A DNA stretch of 64,000 nucleotides from Planctomycetia bacterium (lineage in GTDB: Bacteria; Planctomycetota; Phycisphaerae; Phycisphaerales; SM1A02). Location of the stretch: positions 149,455-213,454 of the forward strand of contig SYGP01000035.1 of NCBI GenBank assembly GCA_005799495.1, written 5' to 3'. A program made the position numbers and the translations under genes. The notes below the pieces were generated by a model. That model did not search any database, had not been told where the DNA came from, and saw nothing but the letters and a program-made list of their open reading frames with translations. Below are positions 44,309-53,350 of the stretch, piece by piece (positions within the stretch are counted from its first letter, which is position 1; each line of letters starts with the position of its first letter).

Positions 44309-45112
44309 TCAGGCGCCGACGCGCAGGCGCACGAATGAGGTGATCGTCACGCCCTTGGGCAGGATCTCGCGCACGGACTTCTTGTCGTCCTTCACGAACT
44401 TCTGGCCGAGCAGCGTGGTCTCCTCGAAGTACTTGCGCAGCTTGCCGCCCGCCATCTTCTCGACGATGTCCGCGGGCTTGCCCGACTCGGCCGCTTCCTT
44501 GCGGGCTTCCTCGCGCTTGGTCGCCACGAGATCCGCGGGCAAACCATGCTCGTCGACGGCCATCGGGGTGGGCACGGCAGCAGCGATGTGCTGGCAGATG
44601 CCCGTGGCCAGTTCCTCGGTCAGCGGACCGTCGAATTGCAGCAGTACACCGAGCTTGTGGTCATGATGGATGTACTTCGCGAAGGAACCGCCATCGAGAC
44701 GGGTTCCGCGCGCGAACGAGATGTTCTCGCCCGTCTTGATGCGCACCGTATCGAGCCGTGCGGTCATCGGTGCGGTGATGGACACCGCGCCCGCGCCGAG
44801 CGCAAGCGACATGGTCGCCAGTTCGCCAGCCATCGCACGAAACTCCTCGTTCTTCGCAGTGAAGTCGGTTTCCGCGCGCACTTCCACGATCGTTGCCTTC
44901 GAGCCTTCGATGGCGATCGCGATGCAGCCCTCGCCCGCGGCGCGGTCGGAGCGAGCATCCATCTTGCCCTTCAGCCGCTCGCGCAGCAGCGCTTCGGCCT
45001 TCGCCAGATCGCCGCCCGTCTCCGTGAGCGCGGCGCGGCAATCGCCGAATCCGAGCCCCGTGTTGTTGCGGAGTGCCATCACCAACTTCGCATCGATGTT
45101 CACCGTTTCCAT
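44309..45112 (-). CDS. tsf: Translation elongation factor Ts
   Basis: A 267-residue nucleotide-exchange factor for EF-Tu. The N-terminal UBA-like domain has LVMALRNNTGLGFGDCRAALTETGGDLAKAEALLRE, and the EF-Tu-contacting site is the conserved TDFTAKNEEF near residue 70. The rest contains HIAAAVPTPMAVDE and a C-terminal EILPKGVTITSFVRLRVG. It is slightly shorter than E. coli EF-Ts. The ATG at 45112 is the natural start; it lies 103 bp after the rpsB stop, with a strong hairpin in that gap, in the classic rpsB-tsf order. Confidence 0.96.
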   Translation of the reverse strand: METVNIDAKLVMALRNNTGLGFGDCRAALTETGGDLAKAEALLRERLKGKMDARSDRAAGEGCIAIAIEGSKATIVEVRAETDFTAKNEEFRAMAGELATMSLALGAGAVSITAPMTARLDTVRIKTGENISFARGTRLDGGSFAKYIHHDHKLGVLLQFDGPLTEELATGICQHIAAAVPTPMAVDEHGLPADLVATKREEARKEAAESGKPADIVEKMAGGKLRKYFEETTLLGQKFVKDDKKSVREILPKGVTITSFVRLRVGA

Positions 45113-45152
45113 GTGTGCTGTCCTTGTGTCTCGACTTCGTTCCTGGTTTTCA

Positions 45153-45176
45153 AAGGGGCGCCCGAGCCAGCCCCTT
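45153..45176 (-). promoter_or_regulatory. Intercistronic hairpin between rpsB and tsf
   Basis: AAGGGGC (45153-45159) and GCCCCTT (45170-45176) form a perfect 7-bp stem with a 10-nt loop in the 103-bp gap. The downstream bases in the transcript are A-rich rather than U-rich, so partial attenuation, processing or mRNA stability control is more likely than a full stop. Other bacteria also carry structure at this site. Confidence 0.45.
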
Positions 45177-45215
45177 GCTGCCAATCCATCCTGCCAATCA
45201 AATGCTGGGAGCCGA

Positions 45216-46079
45216 TCAGGGAGTGGTCTCAGGGGGCGTGGCGACGGCGGCTTCCACCGATGCTCCGTCGGCTGGCAGCCCACCACCGACATCATCAACG
45301 CGGAAGCGACTCCGCACGCTTCGACGGCGCGGCGCCGCAGGAGAAGCGCCATCTTCCGAACCGCCTGCGGAGCCCTCCGCGGGGCCCGGCGCAGAGGTTT
45401 GACGACTGACCTTGCCTTCTTGAACGGCGGCGGCGAGCTCGCGCAGGATCAGATCAATCGAGCGCATCGAGTCGTCGTTGCCTGGGATCGGAATGTCTGC
45501 GAAGTCAGGATCGCCGTCCGTATCGATCAGGCAAATCGTCGGGATTCCCAGATTCTTCGCTTCCCGCACCGCATTGGACTCGCGGTTCACATCGATGACC
45601 ACGAGCGCGGCGGGCAACTTCGACATGCTGCGCACCCCGTTCAGGTTGCGGTGGATCTTCTTGAGTTCGCGCGCAAGCTGCGACTCCATCTTCTTCGAGT
45701 AGTCCTTGATGCCGCCGGTCTGCACCAGGCCTTCCAGCTCCTCCAGTCGGCGCAGACGCTCGCGCACCGTGCGGAAGTTGGTCAGCAGTCCACCGAGCCA
45801 TCGCTCCGTGATGTACGGCATCTGGCAAGCCGTGCAATGTGTTTCGACCGCGCCGCGCGCCTGCCGCTTCGTCCCGACGAACAGCACGTCCTTGCCTTCG
45901 GCCACGGTGCGGGTGATGAACTTCTTGGCGAGCAGCAGACCCTTGATGGTCTCGCGAATGTCGATGATGTGGATCTGATTCTTGACGCCCTGGATGTAGG
46001 GCCCCATCTTGGGGTTCCAGCTCGACCGTCGTTGGCCGAAATGGATGCCGGCTTCAATGAGTTCGTTGACAAGTGACAT
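45216..46079 (-). CDS. rpsB: 30S ribosomal protein S2
   Basis: A 287-residue S2 protein. The core (1-225) has LIEAGIHFGQRRSSWNPKMGPYI, NQIHIIDIRETIKGL, FVGTKRQAR, ERWLGGLLTNFRTVRERLRRLEEL and DVNRESNAVREAKNLGIPTI. The last 60 residues are a Ser/Pro/Glu/Ala-rich extension not found in E. coli S2. The ATG at 46079 is preceded by a good AGAGGAG ribosome binding site. It heads the rpsB-tsf unit and has a 301-bp upstream region with a hairpin that may serve S2 autoregulation. Confidence 0.96.
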   Translation of the reverse strand: MSLVNELIEAGIHFGQRRSSWNPKMGPYIQGVKNQIHIIDIRETIKGLLLAKKFITRTVAEGKDVLFVGTKRQARGAVETHCTACQMPYITERWLGGLLTNFRTVRERLRRLEELEGLVQTGGIKDYSKKMESQLARELKKIHRNLNGVRSMSKLPAALVVIDVNRESNAVREAKNLGIPTICLIDTDGDPDFADIPIPGNDDSMRSIDLILRELAAAVQEGKVSRQTSAPGPAEGSAGGSEDGASPAAPRRRSVRSRFRVDDVGGGLPADGASVEAAVATPPETTP

Positions 46080-46380
46080 GGAGGACTCCTCTTTCAGGCA
46101 TCTCCGCGATCTGCGGAGACAGCGACACCCGAGCTTCGGCCGGTGACCTTGCGGTGCCGAGCGCTCGAACAGGGCGCTTGCGGGGGGGAAAAGACGTTCG
46201 CGGAGCCCACCCACCGAGGTGAACGCCGTCTCCCATGACTCCACCACAACGATGTGGCGGTTGGAAACGGGAAGCCGAGCAGGGTAGCAGGGCGCCTGCA
46301 TCGCCGCAAGCCGTTCGGTCACCATGCGCTGAGAAGTCCAACCACCATGCGGGGAAGCATTTCTATGATCGCGCCCTCTC
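46080..46380. other. 301-bp divergent intergenic region between rpsB and phosphomannomutase
   Basis: The longest gene-free stretch in the window. It must carry the promoters of the rpsB-tsf unit (minus) and of the phosphomannomutase gene (plus). Next to rpsB it holds the ribosome binding site and a perfect hairpin. The middle is GC-rich with several short inverted segments (for example around GGTGACC), and I see no convincing coding capacity or tRNA. No clear -35/-10 pair stands out. Confidence 0.6.
46101..46119 (-). promoter_or_regulatory. Perfect 7-bp hairpin in the rpsB leader
   Basis: TCTCCGC (46101-46107) and GCGGAGA (46113-46119) pair perfectly around a 5-nt loop. On the rpsB mRNA it ends 21 nt before the start codon, just upstream of the ribosome binding site. 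S2 is known to repress its own operon in other bacteria through a leader structure, so this is a candidate element. Confidence 0.45.
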
Positions 46381-47778
46381 ATGATCGACAAAGTCTTCAA
46401 GGCGTACGACGTCCGGGCGACCTATCCACAGCCGCTCGACGAAGGCATCGCCTGGAAGGTCGGGCACGCGGCCGCGGAGTGGCTGACGGAACGGGCGCAG
46501 CGCGATGGTCTCGATCATCCGCGCATGCGTCACATCGTCGTCGGGCGCGACATGCGCAAGAGTTCGCCGTCGCTTGCCGAGGCACTCAAGCGGGGCATCC
46601 GCGATTTCGGTGCACATGTCATCGATGTCGGGATGGTCGACACGCCGATGACCTACTTTGCGATCAATCACCTGCAGTGTGCGGGCGGCATTGAAGTGAC
46701 TGCGAGCCACAACCCAGCGCACTACAACGGATTCAAGATCAGTCGGGCGCAGGCGAAGCCCGTCGGCACGGGCAGCGGACTTGAAGCGATCCGCGAACTC
46801 GCGCGTTTGGCGGTCGAGGGTGCAGGCGAACGCCACGCGGGGCGCGAAGAGTCGGTGGACCTGTGGGATGCCTACCGCGATCACCTGCTGCGCCTGCTGC
46901 ATCCCTCGGTCCTGGAAGGATCGCGCGTGCTCCGCATTGGGGTCGATGCAAGCAACGGCATGGCGGGAACGATGGTGCCGCGCGTCCTCGGCGGCGTGCC
47001 TGGATTCGACATCGTGCCCCTGCACTTTGACAATTCGAGCGGATCATTCACGCATGAGCCGAACCCGCTCGTGGAGGCGAATCTTCGAGAAGTGCAGGAG
47101 GTCGTGCGTGCTCGGAAGCTGGATTTCGGCGTGTGTTTCGATGGCGATGCAGACCGCTGCGTCATCGTCGATGAGCAGGGAGCAACGGTGGGGTGCGATC
47201 TGCTGCTTGCGGCACTCGCGCAGGATGCGCTGCGTGGAAAGGCGGGAGCTGCGGTGGTGTACGACCTGCGCAGTTCACGCAGTGTGCGGGAAGCCATTGA
47301 GGAGGCGGGGGGCGTTCCAGTGGAGAGCCGTGTGGGACATGTCTTCATGAAGGCCAAGCTGGCGGAGACCGCGGCGCCGATCGGCGGAGAACTGTCTGGG
47401 CACTTTTACTTCGCGGACATGTTCAATGCGGACAGCGGCATCCGAGCTCTCCTGGCCGTGGCGAGTCTGGTGGCCGCGCGCGGGCGTGCGCTGTCGGAGA
47501 TCATCCAGCCGTTTCGGCGGTACGCGCAGTCGGGCGAGATCAACTTCGAGAATGCGGACAAACTCGGAGCGATCGATCGGCTCAAGGCGGCTTATCCGGG
47601 TGCACCGACGAGCGACCTCGACGGGCTCTCGCTCGATGCGGGCGAGTGGTGGTGCAATGTGCGCCTGAGCAACACGGAGCCGCTGCTTCGCCTCAACCTG
47701 GAGGCGCGCGATCAGGCCACGGTCGATCGACACGTGGCGATGCTTGCGCCCATCCTCGGGCACCGCGTGGATCACTGA
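46381..47778 (+). CDS. manB: Phosphomannomutase/phosphoglucomutase
   Basis: A 465-residue alpha-D-phosphohexomutase providing mannose 1-phosphate or glucose 1-phosphate for polysaccharides. The phosphoserine loop is TASHNPAHYNGFK (Ser109), the metal loop DGDADR at 254-259, the sugar-binding loop GGELSGHFYF and the phosphate-binding RLSNTEPLLRLNLEA in domain 4. The length is right for the bifunctional PMM/PGM group. The ATG at 46381 begins right at the conserved IDKVFKAYDVRATYP start. Specificity for mannose or glucose cannot be read from sequence. Confidence 0.93.
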   Translation: MIDKVFKAYDVRATYPQPLDEGIAWKVGHAAAEWLTERAQRDGLDHPRMRHIVVGRDMRKSSPSLAEALKRGIRDFGAHVIDVGMVDTPMTYFAINHLQCAGGIEVTASHNPAHYNGFKISRAQAKPVGTGSGLEAIRELARLAVEGAGERHAGREESVDLWDAYRDHLLRLLHPSVLEGSRVLRIGVDASNGMAGTMVPRVLGGVPGFDIVPLHFDNSSGSFTHEPNPLVEANLREVQEVVRARKLDFGVCFDGDADRCVIVDEQGATVGCDLLLAALAQDALRGKAGAAVVYDLRSSRSVREAIEEAGGVPVESRVGHVFMKAKLAETAAPIGGELSGHFYFADMFNADSGIRALLAVASLVAARGRALSEIIQPFRRYAQSGEINFENADKLGAIDRLKAAYPGAPTSDLDGLSLDAGEWWCNVRLSNTEPLLRLNLEARDQATVDRHVAMLAPILGHRVDH

Positions 47779-47832
47779 CGTCTCGCGGGGTGTTCGGCGG
47801 TGCTTCGTCCCCGGGCCGTGCGGCCGCGCACT

Positions 47833-48267
47833 ATGCTTGCCCTCGTCATGGCCACTCTTGAGCGCGATACCGCAGTCCTGATTCTCGAATCCATCTCCGG
47901 CACCAAGGCTCGAGTCAGCGTGCCGAAGTCGAACTACGAACTCGAACTGCTGGTGGAGGGCGTGACCGACGGACTCGAGCCGGGCAAACGCCTGCGAGGC
48001 GTCGTGCGTGCGAGCGCGCTCCGCATGCACCGCGCCACGGCGGGTGGCACCTTCATCGAACCGGTGCAGGGAACGCCGCGCATCGTGCAGGGACGGGTGC
48101 TTGCGACGGACACGCAGTCGAACTTCGTTCTCCTGCATGCGGGAGTGCCTATGTGGGTGCGTGTTCCGCAGGGACAGGCTGCGGCGGACTTTGCCACGGG
48201 TGAACTGCTCAACTTCTACGTGGAGTCGGGCACTGCGCTTCGCCGATCCGCCGCGGATTGCGCGTGA
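47833..48267 (+). CDS. Small beta-rich protein of unknown function
   Basis: A 144-residue protein that I do not recognise. It has no signal peptide or membrane segment. The pattern (LILESISGTKARVSVPKSNYELELLVEG, GKRLRGVVRASALRMHRATAGGTFIEPVQG, IVQGRVLATDTQSNFVLLHAGVPMWVRVPQGQ) suggests two or three small OB-like or barrel segments. The start is either ATG 47833 or ATG 47848. It follows the phosphomannomutase gene by 54 bp on the same strand and nearly abuts the converging gene at 48277-49422. Confidence 0.6.
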   Translation: MLALVMATLERDTAVLILESISGTKARVSVPKSNYELELLVEGVTDGLEPGKRLRGVVRASALRMHRATAGGTFIEPVQGTPRIVQGRVLATDTQSNFVLLHAGVPMWVRVPQGQAAADFATGELLNFYVESGTALRRSAADCA

Positions 48268-48276
48268 ACCGAAAGC

Positions 48277-49422
48277 TCAGGGGGGGGACGCGATCGCGCT
48301 GAGCAGACGCTTGCGCGTGCCTGGGCCGTCGTAGACGGCGACCTCACCCGCGCCGATACGGTCCACACCCACTCGAACGAGCGTGGAGCCCGCGCCACTT
48401 CGTACCGAGATGGCACCGCCATCGGCGTCGCTCGCGGCACCTGCGATGATCACGCCCTTGCCGCTCGCATTGGAAAGATTGAGCAGTCCACCTGCGGAGG
48501 AGCCGCCCAGACCAGCCACGCGAGTGCCGCCTTGCAGGAAGGAGAGGATCGCCGAGTCATTCGCGGCCACTTCGATCATCGCTGCCGGCATGCGCTGATT
48601 GTTCGTGAGCGTGATGCGTGCGCCCGCCTCTGCGCGAGCCGTCAACGAAAGCGTTTCCGCACCGCCCGGTGCAAAGAGCGCGAGCGTTCCACCGCTCGAC
48701 TCGGTGGGCGACTCGAGAAGGGCGGCCCGCGATCCATCGCGTGCGGCAACGCCGATCGATCCGCCATGCGGCAGCGCAACGGCCTGCACGGCGACACTGC
48801 CGTCCTCCTGCGCGATGCGAATCAATCCGCCGTTGATCGGTGTCGCTCCGAGTGCCGCGATTTCCTTGCCCTCCGCCGAGCGGATGCTGATGCCACTCGA
48901 TGCGGGCGTCGTCGTTGCCGCGATGCGCGGATTGCCCTGCGCGTCCGTGATGAGCAGCGCCGGAGTGCCGCCCTCGGTTCGCAGCACGGCACCGCTGCCA
49001 TCGGCTGCGGTGGCTTCCACGCGCCCACCATCGGCGGTCGCATACATGCCCGCGATGCCCTGTTCCGCGCCATTCCACACGGCGATGTCACCACCGTTGG
49101 GGTTGGCCCCGAGGCGGAGTGCGTTCTTGCCGGAGTTGCCCCACACATCGAGTTGTCCCCCATGCTGGCCGATGCCGGCGAGCAGCACGACCTTGTCGCC
49201 CTGATCCACCACTTCGAAGCGGCGCGCACGAACGACATCCGGTGTGCGCGTCGACTGCGCGGCGGCAAGCACGATGGCGCTCACGCCGATGCCCGCAAGC
49301 GTGATCGCGCCAGCGCGCCACCGCCGGGATTCTCGGCGCGCACTCGACAGTTGCGTCTCGACGGCATCGAGCCGCTGCGCGAGGGAAGTGACGGACGCGA
49401 TCTCGGACGGTTCGTTCGACAT
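48277..49422 (-). CDS. Membrane-anchored protein with glycine-rich beta repeats
   Basis: A 381-residue protein. After a cytosolic coiled-coil-like N-terminus (LAQRLDAVETQLSSARRESRR) comes one membrane helix (about 38-55). The remainder is made of repeated short strands with GG turns and hydrophobic residues at alternating positions (NGGDIAVWN, DGGRVEATAADG, HGGSIGVAARDGSRAALLE, DADGGAISVRSG), spaced about 25-35 residues. This resembles the bacterial 'D-x-G-K-x-R-A-x-L-G' type of repeat proteins, predicted beta-solenoids in the periplasm. Function unknown. It is divergent from squalene-hopene cyclase (66-bp gap). Confidence 0.65.
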   Translation of the reverse strand: MSNEPSEIASVTSLAQRLDAVETQLSSARRESRRWRAGAITLAGIGVSAIVLAAAQSTRTPDVVRARRFEVVDQGDKVVLLAGIGQHGGQLDVWGNSGKNALRLGANPNGGDIAVWNGAEQGIAGMYATADGGRVEATAADGSGAVLRTEGGTPALLITDAQGNPRIAATTTPASSGISIRSAEGKEIAALGATPINGGLIRIAQEDGSVAVQAVALPHGGSIGVAARDGSRAALLESPTESSGGTLALFAPGGAETLSLTARAEAGARITLTNNQRMPAAMIEVAANDSAILSFLQGGTRVAGLGGSSAGGLLNLSNASGKGVIIAGAASDADGGAISVRSGAGSTLVRVGVDRIGAGEVAVYDGPGTRKRLLSAIASPP

Positions 49423-49488
49423 GGGAGCATCTCCTCGCGGTTAGCATAGAGGGCGGCACGGTGCGTGCGTGCGGAGTCCGACCTGTCC

Positions 49489-51528
49489 ATGACGATCATC
49501 GATCATCCTTTGACGGCGAGTGATGGCGTGACGCAGCGCGCGAGGCGTGCGCGCGATGGTGCGCTCGCCGCACTGCAATCGCTGCAGCGAGACGATGGGC
49601 ACTTCTGCGCGGAACTCGAGGGCGATTCGATCCTGGAGTCGGAGTACCTGCTGATGAAGTGGGTGCTCGGGCAGGAATCACAGCCGATGGTGGATGGGCG
49701 CCCAGGGCGGGAGACGCTCGCGCGCATCGAGCGCGTGCTCCGCGCACAGCAGCGCAGCGATGGTGGCTGGGGGCAGTACCCCGGCAGCGCGACGGACCTG
49801 TCCGCAACGGTCAAGGCATACCTCGCGCTGAAGCTGGCGGGTGACCGGGCGGATGCCCCGCACATGCGGCGTGCACGCGAGCAGGTGCTGGCGCTCGGCG
49901 GTGCGGAGCGCTGCAACTCCTTCTCGAACTTCTATCTCGCGGCGCTTGGGCAGGTGCCATGGTCAGCCGTGCCGACCATTCCACCCGAAGTGCTGTGGTT
50001 GCCGCGCTGGTTCTTCTTCCATCTGTCGAAGGTGAGCGCATGGAGCCGCACGATGATCCTGCCCCTCGCGATCGTCAGCGTGCTGCGCCCCACGCGGAAA
50101 CTCGATTCGCGTCAGGGGATCGATGAACTGTTCGTGGACGCGCGCGAACGCGCGCGCCTGTATCAGCGCCCGGATGGCTCGCGTTTCTGGCGGCGCGTGT
50201 TCGGGGGCATCGACTCGCTCCTGAAGGTGATGGAACGCTTCGGCGGAACGCCGCTGCGACGACGGGCGATCCGCGAGTCCTTCGCGTGGATCATGCGGCG
50301 TGCAAGTCAAGAGTCACCGGCGCCGACGGCAGGGCTCGGCGCGATCTTTCCGCCGATGGTGTATCTGCAGATCGTGATGCACGCGCTGGGCATCCCTCGG
50401 AGCGATCCGCGCGTGGTTCGTGCCGAGCGGGACTTGGATGCGTTCTTCATCGAGGATGAAGAGGGCATTCGCATCCAGCCCTGTTTCTCGCCCGTGTGGG
50501 ATACGGGGATCGCGCTGTATGCGATGAACGACTGCGGGCTCGACGCCACGGACCGATCGGCGGCGCGGGCCGCATCCTGGTTGGTGCGAAAGGAAATCTC
50601 CTTTCGCGGCGATTGGGCGGTGAACTGCGCGCCGGACGCGCCCAACGGCGGGTGGGCTTTCGAGTACGACAACGCCTGGTATCCCGACTGCGATGACACC
50701 GCGATGGTCGCGATGGCGCTCGCGCGCACGGGTGGCGCCGCTGCATGCGCGGCGGGCGAGCGGGGCGTGGAGTGGCTGCTCGCCATGCAGAACGATGACG
50801 GAGGTTGGGCTGCGTTCGACCGCACGCAGCACCGACCGATTCTTGAGTGCGTTCCATTTGCCGATCACAATGCGATGCAGGATCCGTCCTGTCCCGACAT
50901 CACTGGTCGCGTGCTCGAGTGTCTGTCGTGGCATGGACTGCGGGTGGGGCATCCCGCCATCGATCGCGCTGTGCGCTACATCCGCTCACACCAAGAGATG
51001 GAGGGCTGCTTCTTTGGGCGTTGGGGTGTGAACTACATCTATGGAACCTGGCAGTCGGTGATCGGTCCGATTCGCTGCGGTGTCCGCAGGGATGAACCAT
51101 GGATTCTGCAGGCAGGCGAGTGGATCCGCTCCGTGCAAATGCCCGATGGATCCTTCGGCGAGACCGCCGATTCCTACATCGACCCGCGGCTGAAGGGGCA
51201 GGGGCCATCCACGGCCTCGCAGACCGCGTGGGGTGCGATGGTGCTGCAGGAAGTCTTCGGCCCGAGCGACCGCGGACTCGAGCGCGCCGTGGCGTGGCTC
51301 TGCGAGACGCAACTCGGTGCCGCGGCAGCGACCGATCCTGCGCGCAACCCGGATGGTGATCCAGCGGGGTCCTGGAGCGAGCCGTTCTTCACGGGCACTG
51401 GATTCCCGCGCGTGTTCTATCTGCGCTACCACCTCTACCGTCTCTACTTCCCGCTGATGGCGCTCGGGCGATTCGTCGCCGCACGCGGCGACGCGCGTGG
51501 CTCCCGTCAGAACGGTGCAGGCGACTGA
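49489..51528 (+). CDS. shc: Squalene-hopene cyclase
   Basis: A 679-residue terpene cyclase that folds squalene into hopene or hopanol for hopanoid synthesis at the membrane. The catalytic DxDD is DCDD at residues 400-403 (YPDCDDTAMV). QW repeats are abundant, for example QRSDGGWGQYPGS, MQNDDGGWAAFDR and VQMPDGSFGE, with the hallmarks NSFSNFYLAALGQVPW and GRWGVNYIYGTWQSV. Length and motif order are normal. The ATG at 49489 is used; a GTG 24 bp upstream is possible. The stop overlaps the converging pseudouridine synthase gene by 22 bp. No hpn accessory genes are adjacent. Confidence 0.95.
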   Translation: MTIIDHPLTASDGVTQRARRARDGALAALQSLQRDDGHFCAELEGDSILESEYLLMKWVLGQESQPMVDGRPGRETLARIERVLRAQQRSDGGWGQYPGSATDLSATVKAYLALKLAGDRADAPHMRRAREQVLALGGAERCNSFSNFYLAALGQVPWSAVPTIPPEVLWLPRWFFFHLSKVSAWSRTMILPLAIVSVLRPTRKLDSRQGIDELFVDARERARLYQRPDGSRFWRRVFGGIDSLLKVMERFGGTPLRRRAIRESFAWIMRRASQESPAPTAGLGAIFPPMVYLQIVMHALGIPRSDPRVVRAERDLDAFFIEDEEGIRIQPCFSPVWDTGIALYAMNDCGLDATDRSAARAASWLVRKEISFRGDWAVNCAPDAPNGGWAFEYDNAWYPDCDDTAMVAMALARTGGAAACAAGERGVEWLLAMQNDDGGWAAFDRTQHRPILECVPFADHNAMQDPSCPDITGRVLECLSWHGLRVGHPAIDRAVRYIRSHQEMEGCFFGRWGVNYIYGTWQSVIGPIRCGVRRDEPWILQAGEWIRSVQMPDGSFGETADSYIDPRLKGQGPSTASQTAWGAMVLQEVFGPSDRGLERAVAWLCETQLGAAAATDPARNPDGDPAGSWSEPFFTGTGFPRVFYLRYHLYRLYFPLMALGRFVAARGDARGSRQNGAGD

Positions 51529-52196
51529 AACATCCGTCGCTCTCCGGTCGCGGGGTGCGTGAACTCTAGCAGCGTTGCGTGCAAGCAGAGCCGTGGCGCA
51601 AGTCGCAGCAGCTCCTTCGGCGCGTAGAGATCATCGCCGATCATCGGGTATCCGATCGTCAACATGTGCAGCCGCAGTTGATGTGATCGCCCGGTGCGCG
51701 GCTCGAGGCGAACGCGCGTGCGCGCTGGATTCGCCAGGCGCTCGAGCACCCGCCAGGCGGTGACGCTTGGTCGGCCCTGCTCGTGATCGATGCGCTGCCG
51801 CGGCGGATTCGCCGCATCCTTGGCGATGGGAAGGTCGATGACGCCATGCTCCTGAACGCAGTGACCGCCGACGAGCGCTTCGTACTCCTTGCGGACGGAA
51901 CGCGCCTCGAACTGCATGGACAGCGCTCGGTGTGTGGACGCATCGAGCCCAAGCACCATCAGACCGCTTGTGTCACGGTCGAGGCGGTGCACGATGCGAG
52001 CGCCGGCGAAGTCCTCCGCCACTCGGCGAGCGATGCAGTCCGCCTTGTCCTCGCCAATGCCCGGAACGGAGAGGATGCCATGCTGCTTCTCGATCACGAT
52101 CAACTGCGCATCGACATATACCGATGCGTAGCCGCGACCTACAATCTCGGCTCGATCGGCACTCTCGTCCGTCCGCTCTTCCATGCGTTCCATCAT
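51507..52196 (-). CDS. RluA-family pseudouridine synthase
   Basis: A roughly 225-229-residue pseudouridine synthase without an S4 domain. The catalytic aspartate is in IVHRLDRDTSGLMVLG. Other family blocks are LIVIEKQHGILSVPG, KEYEALVGGH, RTRVRLEPRTGRSHQLRLHM and GYPMIGDDLYAPKE. The compact form fits RluA/TruC-like enzymes; the target uridine is unknown. Three ATGs (52196, 52193, 52184) are possible starts. The lowest overlaps the start codon of the divergent lipoprotein gene at 52183, so the two genes must be transcribed across each other's start. Confidence 0.88.
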   Translation of the reverse strand: MMERMEERTDESADRAEIVGRGYASVYVDAQLIVIEKQHGILSVPGIGEDKADCIARRVAEDFAGARIVHRLDRDTSGLMVLGLDASTHRALSMQFEARSVRKEYEALVGGHCVQEHGVIDLPIAKDAANPPRQRIDHEQGRPSVTAWRVLERLANPARTRVRLEPRTGRSHQLRLHMLTIGYPMIGDDLYAPKELLRLAPRLCLHATLLEFTHPATGERRMFQSPAPF

Positions 52197-53337
52197 CCCA
52201 TGCCTGGCCCTCGCGCACGCGCTGCTCCTTCCGAGTTGCTCCACGCCACCGGTTCTGCCGAATGCCAAGCCACCCACCGAAGATCCCGCGGTGTGGCGTG
52301 CATCCGAATCGGCGTGGCTGCAGAACCACACGCAGCTCACCTTCCCCGATCGCTTCGTGAAGGCGGGGGAGGCGTATTTCTCGCCGAGCGGTCGACAGAT
52401 CATCTTTCAAGCGGTCGAGCAGCCGCCGCCCGGCCACGCACCCGATGACTTCTATGCGATGTTCATTGCGGAACTCGGTACGGATGCGGCGGGCAAACCG
52501 CTCCTCACCCGCATCGAGCGGATCAGTCCTCCCGCTTCGGCGAACACCTGCGGTTGGTTCGAGCAGTCGCGGCCTGGGACGGTGCTCTACGCGTCGACCA
52601 TCACGACGCCGGCAGTCACGGACGCGCCGGGCTACCAGCGCGGAAGCGGGCGATACAAGTGGCAGTTCCCGCCCGAGATGCGGATCGTGGAAATCCAGAT
52701 CGCCGATGCGGCACAGGTCGCATCGGGTCGCATGCAGCCCACGGTGATCGTCGGCGATGGGCGTGCCTATGCAGCGGAGGGATCCACCACGCGTGACGGA
52801 CGCACGCTGCTGTACTGCTCGCTCGAGACCGGCCAGGGCGATCTGCGCGTGCGCGACATGCCGACGGGGATGGATGTCGCCATCGTGAACACCCCTGGTT
52901 ACGACGGTGGGCCGTTCTTCTCGCCCGATGAGCGGCGTATCTGCTACCGATCCGATCGGCACGGTGACAGTCTGCTGCAGGTGCAAGTGGCTGATCTTGT
53001 GCGCGACGGCGACGGGCGGGTCGTCGGCTCCGCGAATGAGCGGCAACTCACGGACAACGAGCATGTGAACTGGGCGCCGTTCTGGCATCCGACAGGGGCG
53101 ATGATCGTCTACGCATCGAGCGAGGTCGGTCACAGCAACTATGAGATCTTCGCCGTGACGACGGATCCCTCCTCGCCGCCGCAGCGCATGCGCGTGACGC
53201 ACGCGCAAGGCGCAGATGTGCTGCCTGTGTTCGACGCCGTCGGGCGGCGGCTGATGTGGACGAGCCAGCGCGGTGAGGGGCGTTCCAGCCAGTTGTGGAT
53301 CGCGGATTTCGTCCAACCGGTCGCAGCCAAACCGTGA
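52183..53337 (+). CDS. PD40/TolB-like beta-propeller lipoprotein
   Basis: A 384-residue lipoprotein with lipobox LPSC at about residues 16-19 (ALLLPSCS). The body contains TolB-type beta-propeller repeats of the PD40 kind: YFSPSGRQIIFQAV, PFFSPDERRICYRSDRHGDSLLQVQVADL, APFWHPTGAMIVYASSEVGHSNYEIFAV and DAVGRRLMWTSQRG. Such proteins typically act as binding scaffolds at the outer membrane. It is not the classic TolB of a Tol-Pal operon, since no tol genes flank it. The gene overlaps the divergent pseudouridine-synthase start and precedes nadB by 13 bp, probably in one transcript. Confidence 0.82.
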   Translation: MRSIIPCLALAHALLLPSCSTPPVLPNAKPPTEDPAVWRASESAWLQNHTQLTFPDRFVKAGEAYFSPSGRQIIFQAVEQPPPGHAPDDFYAMFIAELGTDAAGKPLLTRIERISPPASANTCGWFEQSRPGTVLYASTITTPAVTDAPGYQRGSGRYKWQFPPEMRIVEIQIADAAQVASGRMQPTVIVGDGRAYAAEGSTTRDGRTLLYCSLETGQGDLRVRDMPTGMDVAIVNTPGYDGGPFFSPDERRICYRSDRHGDSLLQVQVADLVRDGDGRVVGSANERQLTDNEHVNWAPFWHPTGAMIVYASSEVGHSNYEIFAVTTDPSSPPQRMRVTHAQGADVLPVFDAVGRRLMWTSQRGEGRSSQLWIADFVQPVAAKP

Positions 53338-53350
53338 GAGGGTTGCACCG

